NCBI GenBank assembly: GCA_030817875.1
Contig: JAUSZU010000001.1
Span: forward strand, 3,906,001-3,970,000
Reading direction: 5' to 3'
Length of the DNA: 64,000 nt
From: Flavobacterium sp. W4I14
GTDB lineage: Bacteria; Bacteroidota; Bacteroidia; Sphingobacteriales; Sphingobacteriaceae
The position numbers were made by a program, and so were the translations under genes. Under the pieces are notes generated by a model that worked only from the letters and a program-made list of their open reading frames with translations, did no database searches and was not told the DNA's origin. Within the stretch, counting starts at the first letter, position 1; each line of letters starts with the position of its first letter. This document shows positions 50,963 through 59,888 of this stretch, one piece after another.

Positions 50963-52219
50963 TTAATTCAGTGCCTGATAAACCAGTACTTTATATTTGT
51001 CGCTGAGTTCACTGTGTTTAAAGGGCCACTGCTGGAGGAATAAAAGGCCTGAAAGTTTTTCTTTTGGATCGGCCCAGTAGGAGGTTGCGAAAAAACCTCC
51101 CCAGGAAATACTTCCTTCAGATAAGCCTAATTTGCCACTTCCCTTAGCTGTTGTAAGCTGAAAACCAATTCCGAACTTATCATCGCCCAATGAAATATCC
51201 CCGATCTGGTTCCTGGTCATCACATCAACAGTATGCCTTGCCAGCAATTGCTTACCTTGATAATTTCCTTTATTGATAAACAGTTGCAGGAAAGCAGCGT
51301 AATCGGTTATGGTAGATACCAATCCGGCCCCACCTGCAAAATAACCATTGTTATTTACCGGATAATTTATCGAACTACCCGGAAATGTACCATCAACCCA
51401 TTTAACGGTCTTATGGGTCTTCGCATCTTCGGTGTATGCAGTTACCAATCTACTCCTTTTGGTTTCAGGCAGATGAAAATAGGTATCGTTCATCCCCAGG
51501 GGAGCAAAGATTCTTTCAGCAAAGAACCTGTCTAAGCTCATGCCAGATGCGACCTCCACCAGTCTTCCCAGCACATCAATACTTAAACTATAGTTAAATC
51601 GTTCGCCAGGGTTATATTCAAGGGGCAAAGTGCCCAATTTATTCACAGCATCAGCCAAAAGCTGCTTATGGTCCGAAAATCCGGCCTGTATGCCAGCTTT
51701 GGCATAAATGGCCTGCATTTTGGCCGAACCGATTTGTGCATAGCCTAATCCGGAAGTGTGCGTGAGCAGGTCTCTGATGGTAATTTCGCGTTTAGCGGGC
51801 AGGGTGGTATAACTACTGTCTTTTTCGTTAAACTTATCGAGCACTTTAGGCCTGGCAAATGAGGGAATATATTTAGATACCGGATCATCTAGCAGGAACT
51901 TTCCCTCTTCCCATAACATCATCACCGCCGTGCTGGTAATGGCTTTGGTTTGGGATGCAATCCGGAATATGGCATCTTTATGCATAGGCCTTCCTTTTTC
52001 TTTATCGTCCATACCAAATGCTTTAAAATAAGCTGGCTTCCCATCCTTCATGACCAGGCATACTGCTCCCACAATCCAATTGCTATCGATGTAACTTTGA
52101 ACCACCCGGTCTATCCGGGCCAAACGCTCAGGACGAAAAGCAACGGAATGGACAGTTTGCTGTGCGTGCAGCGACAAACACATGGTGGTAATGGAGAGGA
52201 ACAGGAATACACGTTTCAT
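50963..52219 (-). CDS. secreted serine beta-lactamase-like esterase
   Basis: A 418-residue protein of the class C beta-lactamase/EstB fold with a signal peptide (ending SLHAQ). Catalytic Ser89 and Lys92 are in SQTK, and the Tyr of FNYSLSID is the family base. The gene lies at the end of a cluster with a TonB receptor and two alpha/beta hydrolases; the gap to the receptor is 37 bases. These proteins often act as esterases or D-amino peptidases, not as antibiotic resistance enzymes. I infer it hydrolyses the ester that the receptor imports. Confidence 0.88.
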   Translation of the reverse strand: MKRVFLFLSITTMCLSLHAQQTVHSVAFRPERLARIDRVVQSYIDSNWIVGAVCLVMKDGKPAYFKAFGMDDKEKGRPMHKDAIFRIASQTKAITSTAVMMLWEEGKFLLDDPVSKYIPSFARPKVLDKFNEKDSSYTTLPAKREITIRDLLTHTSGLGYAQIGSAKMQAIYAKAGIQAGFSDHKQLLADAVNKLGTLPLEYNPGERFNYSLSIDVLGRLVEVASGMSLDRFFAERIFAPLGMNDTYFHLPETKRSRLVTAYTEDAKTHKTVKWVDGTFPGSSINYPVNNNGYFAGGAGLVSTITDYAAFLQLFINKGNYQGKQLLARHTVDVMTRNQIGDISLGDDKFGIGFQLTTAKGSGKLGLSEGSISWGGFFATSYWADPKEKLSGLLFLQQWPFKHSELSDKYKVLVYQALN

Positions 52220-52256
52220 AAGACCGATATTGTTGATATCAAATATAGCTAACTAA

Positions 52257-55136
52257 TTAAAACTTGTACGAAGCAGTTAAGTAATAGGCCCTTGGCGGGT
52301 TGGAAATGGTAAAATAAGGTGTATTATTGGCGACTGCAGCATCAAACTGTGCCTTGTTAAAGCTTCCTGCCCCGCTTAACTGTGTTAACAGGTTTCCGGG
52401 CCGGGCCCAGCTCATTACCTGATAATTATTGAACAGGTTATTGATGTTTGCGCTCAAAGTTATTTTACGCGTGAGGTTGTATCCTGCGCCGAGATCAAAG
52501 TTGGAGAAAGAAGGCAGGTAAAACACGTTAGGCGCATTGGCCTGTCTTTTGCCAAGATAAGACCAGGTGAGAAAAAGATAGAGTTTATCATTGTGATAGG
52601 TGGGTGTAATGCGTGATATGATCCGCGCATTGTTATCTGTTTCGTTACCTGAATAAGATATTTTAGTGTCGTCTGCCATTCCAGGACCATTGGCTACCCA
52701 ATATTCTGCCTCCACAATTTTGGAACGCTGAAAGGTTGCAACAGCCCTCAGGCTAAAGGTTTTGGTTAGGTTATAATCGCCTTCTATCTCTATCCCAAAC
52801 GTGCGGTACTTGCTGTACAGGGAGGGCGTGGTATAAAGTGTTGCATCTGCGTTGGTAAAAATCGAACCGTTTGGCACTCCGCTTAGCATGCTGTAAAAAG
52901 GCGTAATAAATAAATCAAGATCTTTCCTCCGGGCTTTCAGGCCAAGTTCTACCTGTTCGGTTGTACGTACTTCAGGATTTAACAAAGCCACAGTTTCGGG
53001 CCTGTTGGCCGCAAAATATACATCCATATCCGGCGATTTTTTACCTCTTGAGTAACGGGTGTACACGGCTGTATTGTCATTAAACTTATAATTGAGCGCG
53101 CCTGAAAAAGAGAAAGTATTTAATCTCTTTTCAAATTCTACCGAGCTGATACGATCGAGCGTATTGTTATTGAAGAATGTTTTCGGATCATTATCTGTTC
53201 CGCCCTGTAAACCGGTTTTAAAGTAAGTGCGCTGGTTATGCGCCTCTACTTTGGCTGTTTCGTACCTTCCTCCCCAATCAAAGGTCAGTTTATCGGTCAG
53301 GCTCCAGGTCTGGCTGAAGAAAAAGGCGTATTGTGCCTGCGTTACGTTAAAATCAAGAAAGCCGCCTGTATCACCGTTAGCCTGTGCAATTCCTTCAGCA
53401 TTGGTTACCTGATGCACCCCGGTAGTGCCCCCCAGGGTACTGCCCGTAAAGGTAAGGTTTACGAGTTTGGGCCGGTTTTCGATGGTACCCAAAGCAACTC
53501 CGTTGATTCCGGAGAAACGGTGGGCTTTCGATCTTCCATAGTACATCCCTGCGTTAAAGCTCATATTTTTAAGCTTTTTATTAACAGCAAACTGGTTAAT
53601 AAGCTCATTCACCTGGTTCTCATAACTGCCCAATACAGAAAAATAAAGGGAATGTGGGCTTACACCCTGTCCTGGCAATACATCCTTAACGATCGTGTAT
53701 GCCGGCAACCCGCCCTGTCCGGGTGCTGCATTGATGCTCATCAGTTCAGTTCCGGTTTTAGCATCCTTGAACGAATAGTTTCCAAATCCAAGTCCGGTCA
53801 TCCCTGAAAGCAGAAAGTAACTGCTAAAATCGGTACCACTCATAATCGAGCCGTTTGTGGTATTGTAATTGATATCATTCCGGGAGTAGCGGAACGCATT
53901 GCTGAGTGACCAGCCTTTGCCCAACTGCTGTTCCCATAAGGCTCCTATCGATTTATATTTGCTTTCTACCACATTAGCCGGATTTAACGAGATATCGCCC
54001 CCTCCGATATACCGTGGGGAGGTAAAATCAAATTTGGGCATCAGGATCGTTGAAAATATATCGAATCCTTCACTTGGTTTTGGATCTGAGAAACTGTTGG
54101 TAGGCAGTAACTGGGCATATCCATTTTTATCATGAAGGTATTTACCGATTATTTTTAAAGAACCGGTTTTATATTTCTTTAAAAGGTTTGCCTTGATCTG
54201 TCCACCCTTATTAATGGGATAGCCCGGGTAGCGGCCAGTTTGATCATAGCGGTAAAAACCACCGATATTGTAAAACCAGTTATTTTTGATCGGCCCGCCC
54301 AGGTCCAGATCAACGCGTGCGAGCGGATTACCGCCATTACTTCCCTGAAAGCCATATTTGGTTCTGAGTTCGCCCTCAAAGGTATTACCTCCGGTTTTAG
54401 AAACATAATTAAAGATTCCACCGGGCGCATTAGCCGCTGTAACAGAAGCCGTTCCACCCCGTACGGCTTCCAAACGGGCCAGGGTTGCATCTGGCCTGAG
54501 GAAGAAATCGGGCCCATAACTGAAATAGGTAATATTGGTTACCGGGATTCCATCTTCCTGCATCGAAACATATTCATAGCCAAAACTGCCGTCTTGCGAA
54601 CCTGCGGTGATGCCACGTGAGGCAACGCTGTTCCTGATCTCACCATTTGATGAATTTACAAATACACCTGGCGCATTTTTTAAAAGGTCGGCAGCACTTG
54701 CCGGTACAGTGCGCTCAATCTGTGCACTGTTTAAGGTGGTAATTGCTACGGAAGCATCAATACGTTTTCGCTTATCGAACATTCCGGTAACCACCACTTC
54801 ATCCATCGTATTCACCGCTGTTGTCATCCTGATCACCGTTTTAATGTTGGCTAACAAAGCTATTTCCCGGGTGATAAAACCCAAAAAAGAAATGGTTGCA
54901 GTTTCCTTTTGGGTACTGAGATTGGTAAAAGCAAATTCACCGTTTTGGTCGGTAGTTGTGCTTCGTCCGGTTATTTTCAGTTTAATACTTGCACCGGGAA
55001 CAGCATTTCCCTGCTCATCGGTAACTTTACCTGAGAAAGTGTTGGTTTGAGCGTTGCATATACCCGCAAACAGCAACATGGCCAGAAGCATAAAAAGCTT
55101 TCCATAATTTAAATTGTTGTGTAATTTTCTTTTCAT
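52257..55136 (-). CDS. TonB-dependent outer-membrane receptor
   Basis: A 959-residue protein: signal peptide (about 1-30, ending CNAQ), carboxypeptidase-regulatory-like domain (about 33-115), plug domain (DEVVVTGMFDKRKRIDASVAITT, then LLKNAPGVFVNSSNGEIRNSVASRG) and a barrel ending in YYLTASYKF, as expected for outer-membrane export. It lacks the SusC hallmark and there is no SusD partner, so it is more like a siderophore/vitamin or small-molecule receptor than a SusC. The neighbours (esterases, acyl-CoA ligase) suggest an ester-containing substrate. It lies 15 bases from the downstream alpha/beta hydrolase. Confidence 0.92.
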   Translation of the reverse strand: MKRKLHNNLNYGKLFMLLAMLLFAGICNAQTNTFSGKVTDEQGNAVPGASIKLKITGRSTTTDQNGEFAFTNLSTQKETATISFLGFITREIALLANIKTVIRMTTAVNTMDEVVVTGMFDKRKRIDASVAITTLNSAQIERTVPASAADLLKNAPGVFVNSSNGEIRNSVASRGITAGSQDGSFGYEYVSMQEDGIPVTNITYFSYGPDFFLRPDATLARLEAVRGGTASVTAANAPGGIFNYVSKTGGNTFEGELRTKYGFQGSNGGNPLARVDLDLGGPIKNNWFYNIGGFYRYDQTGRYPGYPINKGGQIKANLLKKYKTGSLKIIGKYLHDKNGYAQLLPTNSFSDPKPSEGFDIFSTILMPKFDFTSPRYIGGGDISLNPANVVESKYKSIGALWEQQLGKGWSLSNAFRYSRNDINYNTTNGSIMSGTDFSSYFLLSGMTGLGFGNYSFKDAKTGTELMSINAAPGQGGLPAYTIVKDVLPGQGVSPHSLYFSVLGSYENQVNELINQFAVNKKLKNMSFNAGMYYGRSKAHRFSGINGVALGTIENRPKLVNLTFTGSTLGGTTGVHQVTNAEGIAQANGDTGGFLDFNVTQAQYAFFFSQTWSLTDKLTFDWGGRYETAKVEAHNQRTYFKTGLQGGTDNDPKTFFNNNTLDRISSVEFEKRLNTFSFSGALNYKFNDNTAVYTRYSRGKKSPDMDVYFAANRPETVALLNPEVRTTEQVELGLKARRKDLDLFITPFYSMLSGVPNGSIFTNADATLYTTPSLYSKYRTFGIEIEGDYNLTKTFSLRAVATFQRSKIVEAEYWVANGPGMADDTKISYSGNETDNNARIISRITPTYHNDKLYLFLTWSYLGKRQANAPNVFYLPSFSNFDLGAGYNLTRKITLSANINNLFNNYQVMSWARPGNLLTQLSGAGSFNKAQFDAAVANNTPYFTISNPPRAYYLTASYKF

Positions 55137-55151
55137 AACCGATAGTTTATA

Positions 55152-56180
55152 TTATTGGTTCAGTAGTTTTTTTGCCATGTAGTGGAGTTCTGTATTTGCC
55201 CGCTCTGGAACAAAGCCATGAGGATACCCGGCGTAATTGTGCAACTCTGTAAATATCCCAGCATTGATAAGTCTTTGCGCATATAAGAGTGCACCGTCTC
55301 TCAATGGGTCGACGCCGCAGGTTAAAATATAGGTTGGCGGCAGGCCCTTTAAATTTTTGGTCAGCCCGGGCAGTGCATGCTCAGGAACATTTTTATACTG
55401 TTTCTCCCCAAGGTAATATTTGAGGTAGCGGGTCATGTCGGCTCCCTTAACGCCGGGAATATTCCATAACTCCACTACCGATACATGGGTTGTATCCATA
55501 TCTGCGGGAGGAAAAACCAGCAGTTGGGCCTTTATTTTCGGGCCTTTTTCTGCCCTGGCCTTAAGTACGATGCTTCCTGCAATTGCTGCTCCGGCACTTC
55601 CGCCGCCCACACCAACTTTAGCGGTGTCTATCCTAAATGTTTTTGCATTGGAAATACCCCAGAGCAGGGTGGAATAACCATCGTTCACCCCGGCCGGAAA
55701 TACATGTTCGGGGGCAAGCCTGTAATCGACCGATATTACCACTACCTGGGAGCGGATACTCATTGTAGCGCAGGCCTGATGATCACTGGTAAGATTTCCC
55801 GCAATAAAACCGCCGCCGTGAAACCAAACCAGCAATGGAACATTCCCGTTGGCGTACTTTGGCCGGTAAATCCGTATGGGCACCAGCGGATCACCTTTTT
55901 CCAGCCCTGGTATATTCAGGTCGGAAATTTCTACACTGTCAGCGTTTTTAAGCTTAGGCGTTGGGCGTGCCTTATCTGCTTTTCTTGCATTGGCAATAAA
56001 GGTACTATCAAGTTTTGAAACCGGCCCGAAGGCGAGTAGTTTGATTTCAGGCGATAATCGGGTACTCACCTCTGCTGCAGTAAGGGGCCTAACTGTGTTT
56101 TTCTGTTTTTTTGTCTGCTGTGCGAAAACAGCTGTACATGCCATTAGCATGACCAGGGACAATGTGCTTAGTCTGTTCAT
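55152..56180 (-). CDS. secreted alpha/beta hydrolase, hormone-sensitive-lipase type
   Basis: A 342-residue esterase with a signal peptide (ending AVFAQ). The oxyanion motif HGGGF is at 121-125, the nucleophile Ser195 in GGGSAGAA, the acid Asp in CGVDPLRD and the base His in GYPHGF. HSL-type esterases prefer short acyl or aromatic esters. It overlaps the upstream hydrolase gene by four bases, and is followed after 15 bases by the TonB receptor, so it is part of one operon. The substrate is presumably the compound imported by the receptor. Confidence 0.9.
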   Translation of the reverse strand: MNRLSTLSLVMLMACTAVFAQQTKKQKNTVRPLTAAEVSTRLSPEIKLLAFGPVSKLDSTFIANARKADKARPTPKLKNADSVEISDLNIPGLEKGDPLVPIRIYRPKYANGNVPLLVWFHGGGFIAGNLTSDHQACATMSIRSQVVVISVDYRLAPEHVFPAGVNDGYSTLLWGISNAKTFRIDTAKVGVGGGSAGAAIAGSIVLKARAEKGPKIKAQLLVFPPADMDTTHVSVVELWNIPGVKGADMTRYLKYYLGEKQYKNVPEHALPGLTKNLKGLPPTYILTCGVDPLRDGALLYAQRLINAGIFTELHNYAGYPHGFVPERANTELHYMAKKLLNQ

Positions 56181-57034
56181 ATTTTATCTTTTTGTCCGTA
56201 TTTTTTGATCCATGCAGCAGCTGCCTGGTATAGTTTTAGTTTTTCCTGCGGTTTTTTATCCAGATCATGCGCCAGGCCTTCCACTTCAATAAATTTCACC
56301 GGAACATGCATACGCTGAAGTTTTCGGGCCAGTTGCTGCGACTGGATAACTTTTACCACCGGATCGATGGTTCCATGCGCAATGAAAGTAGGGATGTTTT
56401 TAACATGGGTATAAGGACTTGCCAATGAAAAACTTGCCGGTACATGGCTAACACCTGTAAAGCGGTCGCCAGTAATTTTTTCTACCAATCCTATCAGCCC
56501 TGCCTTTACACAATAATTCAGTGTAGCGGTATCGGTAAAGTTATTGGGCCCACTGAAATCTACTATGGCATTTATTTTTCTTTCTGTGGTATACCCATAC
56601 AAAAGTGCCAGATGCGCCCCTGAGCTAAACCCTGTAGTACTAAAACCATCCGCACGGGTATTCCATTCAGCAGCATGATCTGCGCAATACTTTACCGCGC
56701 GGTCTACATCCTCCATTATCTGTTTATAATGAACAGTGGAATCATTCGCATACCTATGGTTAATATTAACCGAAGCAATACCCTGGTTGAGCAGGTACTG
56801 CTGAAAATCCCTGACATATTCCTTGCCGGCCTGAACCCATGCACCACCATGGATCAGGATTACAAAAGGTGTTTTGGGTGCCCGGCCTGGTGGAAGGTAA
56901 ACATCCATGAGGTTACGTTCAAAACTTCCATATTTTACATCCTTGAGCTTTACGGTATCTTGCTGCGCCATGGCATTCATTGATCCCAGCAGCAAGAAAA
57001 TAAGCACTTTTATCAAAATGGTCTTTTTCATCAT
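56177..57034 (-). CDS. secreted alpha/beta hydrolase, BD-FAE-like
   Basis: A 285-residue hydrolase with a signal peptide (ending NAMAQ). HGGAW at 62-66 is the oxyanion motif, Ser137 the nucleophile in GFSSGAHLA, Asp in HGTIDPVV and His in EGLAHDLD the rest of the triad. This is the BD-FAE type (feruloyl-esterase-like), active on small or aromatic esters. It overlaps the acyl-CoA ligase gene by one base and the next hydrolase by four bases, so the three are tightly coupled. Two secreted esterases plus a ligase suggest a pathway that frees and activates an organic acid. Confidence 0.9.
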   Translation of the reverse strand: MMKKTILIKVLIFLLLGSMNAMAQQDTVKLKDVKYGSFERNLMDVYLPPGRAPKTPFVILIHGGAWVQAGKEYVRDFQQYLLNQGIASVNINHRYANDSTVHYKQIMEDVDRAVKYCADHAAEWNTRADGFSTTGFSSGAHLALLYGYTTERKINAIVDFSGPNNFTDTATLNYCVKAGLIGLVEKITGDRFTGVSHVPASFSLASPYTHVKNIPTFIAHGTIDPVVKVIQSQQLARKLQRMHVPVKFIEVEGLAHDLDKKPQEKLKLYQAAAAWIKKYGQKDKI

Positions 57035-58575
57035 TATAAATTATTTTTCAGTTCTTTTTTAAACAGTTTTCCCGTAGCAGTTAAAGGCAATACCGCTCTG
57101 AATTCCACATAGCGGGGACACTTATAAGAGGCCAGCATCGCCCTGCACCAGTCGATAATTTCCTTTTCAGTCACCTGCTGGTTTTCTTTTAATACAATGA
57201 ATGCTTTTACTTCTTCACCAAGTTTATCATCCGGCACACCCACAACAGCGGCAAGCGATACAGCCGGATGCTTCATCATCACCTCTTCCACTTCTCTGGG
57301 ATAAATATTCATTCCACCCCTGATGATCATATCTTTTAGTCTGTCGACAATGAAATAAAAGCCATCGTTATCTTTTATGGCAATATCACCAGAATGCAGC
57401 CAGCCGTTGCGCAGTACCTCCCGTGTTTCATCCGGCCTGCGGAAATAGCCTTTCATCACATTATGCCCTTTGTAGATCAGCTCTCCTTTTTCACCGTTTG
57501 CAACTTCATGACCTTTCTGATCGATTATTTTTACGGAGACACCCCAAACCGGGGTACCGATAGATCCGGGTTTACGCCCGATCTTTGGATCGTTGAAGGT
57601 GACTACCGGGGAGCCTTCGCTCATTCCATATCCTTCCTGCACCTGAACGCCGAACCTTTGCTCAAAACCCTCTAGTACAGCCAGTGGCAGAGAAGCGCCG
57701 CCAGAAATGCAGATCCGCAAAGCATTATTCACCTGCTGGTCAGTGATTTCGGGATGGATGTAGCTGGCCATTAGCCAATACATTGTGGGCACGCCAGCAA
57801 AGATGCTTACTTTGTATTTATTGATATTTTCGATAACATCTTTCGCATCAAACCGTGGCAAAAGGATACCATGAGCTGCCCTGTAAAGCCCTGCGTTCAT
57901 CAACACCGTCATGCCGAATACATGGAATAATGGAAGAACAATCAACTGGACGTCTGTTTGAGAAAGGGAAAACAATTCAGCCGAGAGAACGGCATTGCAA
58001 TAAAGATTGATATGGGTAAGTTCTGCGCCTTTTGGCTTTCCTGTAGTTCCGGATGTATAAATAATCACTGCTGTATCTTCTGCATCGGTAACGCAGCTAT
58101 CAAAGGCTTCATCTTCCCCGGCCATCAGTTCAGCCAACGTATAACTTCTTTCCCCAACAGGTTTGTCAGCACCGATCAAAATAAAATTCCTGCAGCCAGG
58201 CACCTGATCAAAAGCATTCCAGCCTAATTTCCCAACTGGCATTTCTGGAGTTCCTTCAAAACAAAAATAAAACGCTGCCTGGGAGTCCTGAAGGTGGTAT
58301 TTTATTTCATCAGACTTAAGGAGGATATTCAGTGGAACCATTACAGCGCCTGTTTTTAGCACTGCATAATAAATAACGGGAAACCAGATGCAGTTTGGGC
58401 AAGTCATGGCTACCTTTTCACCTTCGCAGATGCCTAATTTCTTAAGTGCATTGGCTAGCTGGTTGGCCATAACATTTACCTGGTGAAAAGTAAAATCAGT
58501 GCTGCCGGAGCTGAAAGCCGGGCGGGTTCCGAATCTTGAGGCACTATCCTCCAAAAGCACAGATAAATTCAGCAT
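57034..58575 (-). CDS. acyl-CoA ligase (AMP-forming)
   Basis: A 513-residue enzyme of the ANL superfamily, which activates a carboxylic acid as acyl-AMP and then as the CoA thioester. Motifs are YTSGTTGKPKGAE, the A5 YGMSEGSPV and A7-A8 GWLHSGDIA then VDRLKDMIIRGGMNIYP, and the catalytic Lys503 in ATGKLFKK. The middle KTGAVMVPLNILLKSDE is typical of medium/long-chain or aromatic acid ligases. It is the first gene of an operon with two hydrolases and the TonB receptor, and is preceded by the 21-bp repeat. The acid is unknown. Confidence 0.92.
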   Translation of the reverse strand: MLNLSVLLEDSASRFGTRPAFSSGSTDFTFHQVNVMANQLANALKKLGICEGEKVAMTCPNCIWFPVIYYAVLKTGAVMVPLNILLKSDEIKYHLQDSQAAFYFCFEGTPEMPVGKLGWNAFDQVPGCRNFILIGADKPVGERSYTLAELMAGEDEAFDSCVTDAEDTAVIIYTSGTTGKPKGAELTHINLYCNAVLSAELFSLSQTDVQLIVLPLFHVFGMTVLMNAGLYRAAHGILLPRFDAKDVIENINKYKVSIFAGVPTMYWLMASYIHPEITDQQVNNALRICISGGASLPLAVLEGFEQRFGVQVQEGYGMSEGSPVVTFNDPKIGRKPGSIGTPVWGVSVKIIDQKGHEVANGEKGELIYKGHNVMKGYFRRPDETREVLRNGWLHSGDIAIKDNDGFYFIVDRLKDMIIRGGMNIYPREVEEVMMKHPAVSLAAVVGVPDDKLGEEVKAFIVLKENQQVTEKEIIDWCRAMLASYKCPRYVEFRAVLPLTATGKLFKKELKNNL

Positions 58576-58645
58576 AAAAATAGTTGGTTAGCGGCAAGTT
58601 TTGCTTGCTGACATGAAACTAATTATTATGCATGCATTATAAAAA

Positions 58646-58680
58646 TCGAAACGGGAATTAATTCAGTCGAAACGGGAATT
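58646..58680 (-). promoter_or_regulatory. two direct repeats of a 14-bp site at a 21-bp period, candidate AraC operator
   Basis: TCGAAACGGGAATT occurs at 58646-58659 and 58667-58680, identical, exactly 21 bases (two helical turns) apart. AraC-type proteins bind such paired direct repeats. They lie 71-105 bases before the acyl-CoA ligase start, just beyond the AraC-gene stop at 58682, so the encoded regulator is the natural candidate. Between repeat and gene are an ATGCATGCAT palindrome (58628-58637) and no clear TAnnTTTG. Confidence 0.65.
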
Positions 58681-58681
58681 T

Positions 58682-59554
58682 CTATATTTTACCGTAATAA
58701 CGCTTAAAAAGCATTTCGAAATACCTGATGTTGGTATAGCCCAAACTCCTTGCTGCCTCGGCAAGATCAACATGGTTTTCGGCAACCAATAGGTTTGCCA
58801 TCTGGATTTTTTGTTGAATGATATATTGCCGGATCGGGAGTCCGTATACTTTTTTAAAATCCCTTTTAAGATCACACTCATTCAGGCCAACCCAACGGCT
58901 CAACTGTAAAACGCTTATTTCTGTGTCCATGTTAGACATGATCCGGGTATGTGCTTCTCTTATACTATCCAAACGTCTTTGGGTAAGGCCATCGCCATCA
59001 GCAGGTTCTATTTCCCTCTGACTTAAATGACGGATCAGGTAATATATAAATTCCGTCAGCTTGGCGTCCAGAAGCATGGTATTGGAAAAGTCGCGGGCGG
59101 AAATTTCAAAGAGCTGCTTGATGAGCTGTTTAACCTGAGGATGATGTGCACAGCTTTGAAACCGCCTGCTTAACTCCGTTATACTTCCTATAAAATATGC
59201 TTCCGGGATAAAAAACCGTATTCCATCAACACGGGTAATTTCCCAGCTAAATTTCTTAGCGCCTTCCAGCGCAGCGGAATGTAAGAGCTGATCTTCATTG
59301 CTGATCCGAAAATCGATCAACCCTCGCTGTCCAACCGGGTCGGGAGAATAAAATTGTGTAGGTTCATTAAAATCCCAGATGCCGCGAAAAAAATGGATAT
59401 CGTTTTTAATAAAAACCTGAACAAATCCAGTCCCCATATGCTCTGGAAGGATAATGCTCTTGGATGACCAGGTATCCCTTGAGGAAAAACCGTACTTCGT
59501 GGTCAGTTCCTGTAGATATTTCGTTGGATCTGCGTAGGGCAATAACAACTGCAT
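58682..59554 (-). CDS. AraC-family regulator, PchR-like
   Basis: A 290-residue regulator with an N-terminal effector region of about 180 residues without a clear named domain, then a C-terminal helix-turn-helix pair (ISVLQLSRWVGLNECDLKRDFKKVYGLPIRQYIIQQKIQMANLL and LAEAARSLGYTNIRYFEMLFKRYYGKI). The PchR/YbtA group often controls TonB-dependent uptake genes, and this gene lies just upstream of the ester-utilisation operon on the same strand. It likely activates that operon by binding the 21-bp-period repeats that begin two bases beyond its stop. Confidence 0.9.
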   Translation of the reverse strand: MQLLLPYADPTKYLQELTTKYGFSSRDTWSSKSIILPEHMGTGFVQVFIKNDIHFFRGIWDFNEPTQFYSPDPVGQRGLIDFRISNEDQLLHSAALEGAKKFSWEITRVDGIRFFIPEAYFIGSITELSRRFQSCAHHPQVKQLIKQLFEISARDFSNTMLLDAKLTEFIYYLIRHLSQREIEPADGDGLTQRRLDSIREAHTRIMSNMDTEISVLQLSRWVGLNECDLKRDFKKVYGLPIRQYIIQQKIQMANLLVAENHVDLAEAARSLGYTNIRYFEMLFKRYYGKI

Positions 59555-59888
59555 GTTAGTATATTTGGTCTACTGCAAGTTACGATTTTTCTTATCAAAA
59601 CAGCACGGGAAAGCGGTCTGATATTCGCATGTCACTGTTGTATTGTTAATGCGACAATACCGTATTGATTTAAGACATATTTTGTTGTTTCTGCGGAAAA
59701 TGGATTCGTGCAGTAAATTTTGTAGCGATCTTTAATAGCGGGACAAAAACAGGAATGCTAAAATATATATCGTAAAAAATCAGGGGTTTTGACCATGTGA
59801 GCGCAGCGCCAACGAATCGTCATCCCGACCGCAGTTGCTCCGGTTTAGATGACGCCGATTTTTAGAATATGTCATTATTACTGCCATC
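59555..59888. other. intergenic gap with repeat remnant
   Basis: About 330 bases without a gene. CGTCATC (59818-59824) and GATGACG (59848-59854) form short inverted termini of a remnant of the dispersed CGTCAT repeat seen at 7547 and 7711. The AraC gene's promoter must lie here but no clear -7 was found. Confidence 0.55.

Noticed and set aside
50963..52219. Antibiotic-resistance beta-lactamase
   Set aside because: Family membership is clear but the context (TonB receptor, esterases, ligase) favours an esterase; no evidence of lactam hydrolysis.
53238..53807. Plus-strand frame of 189 residues inside the TonB receptor gene
   Set aside because: It is a shadow of the receptor, whose coding, signal peptide and barrel features are clear; no independent motif.
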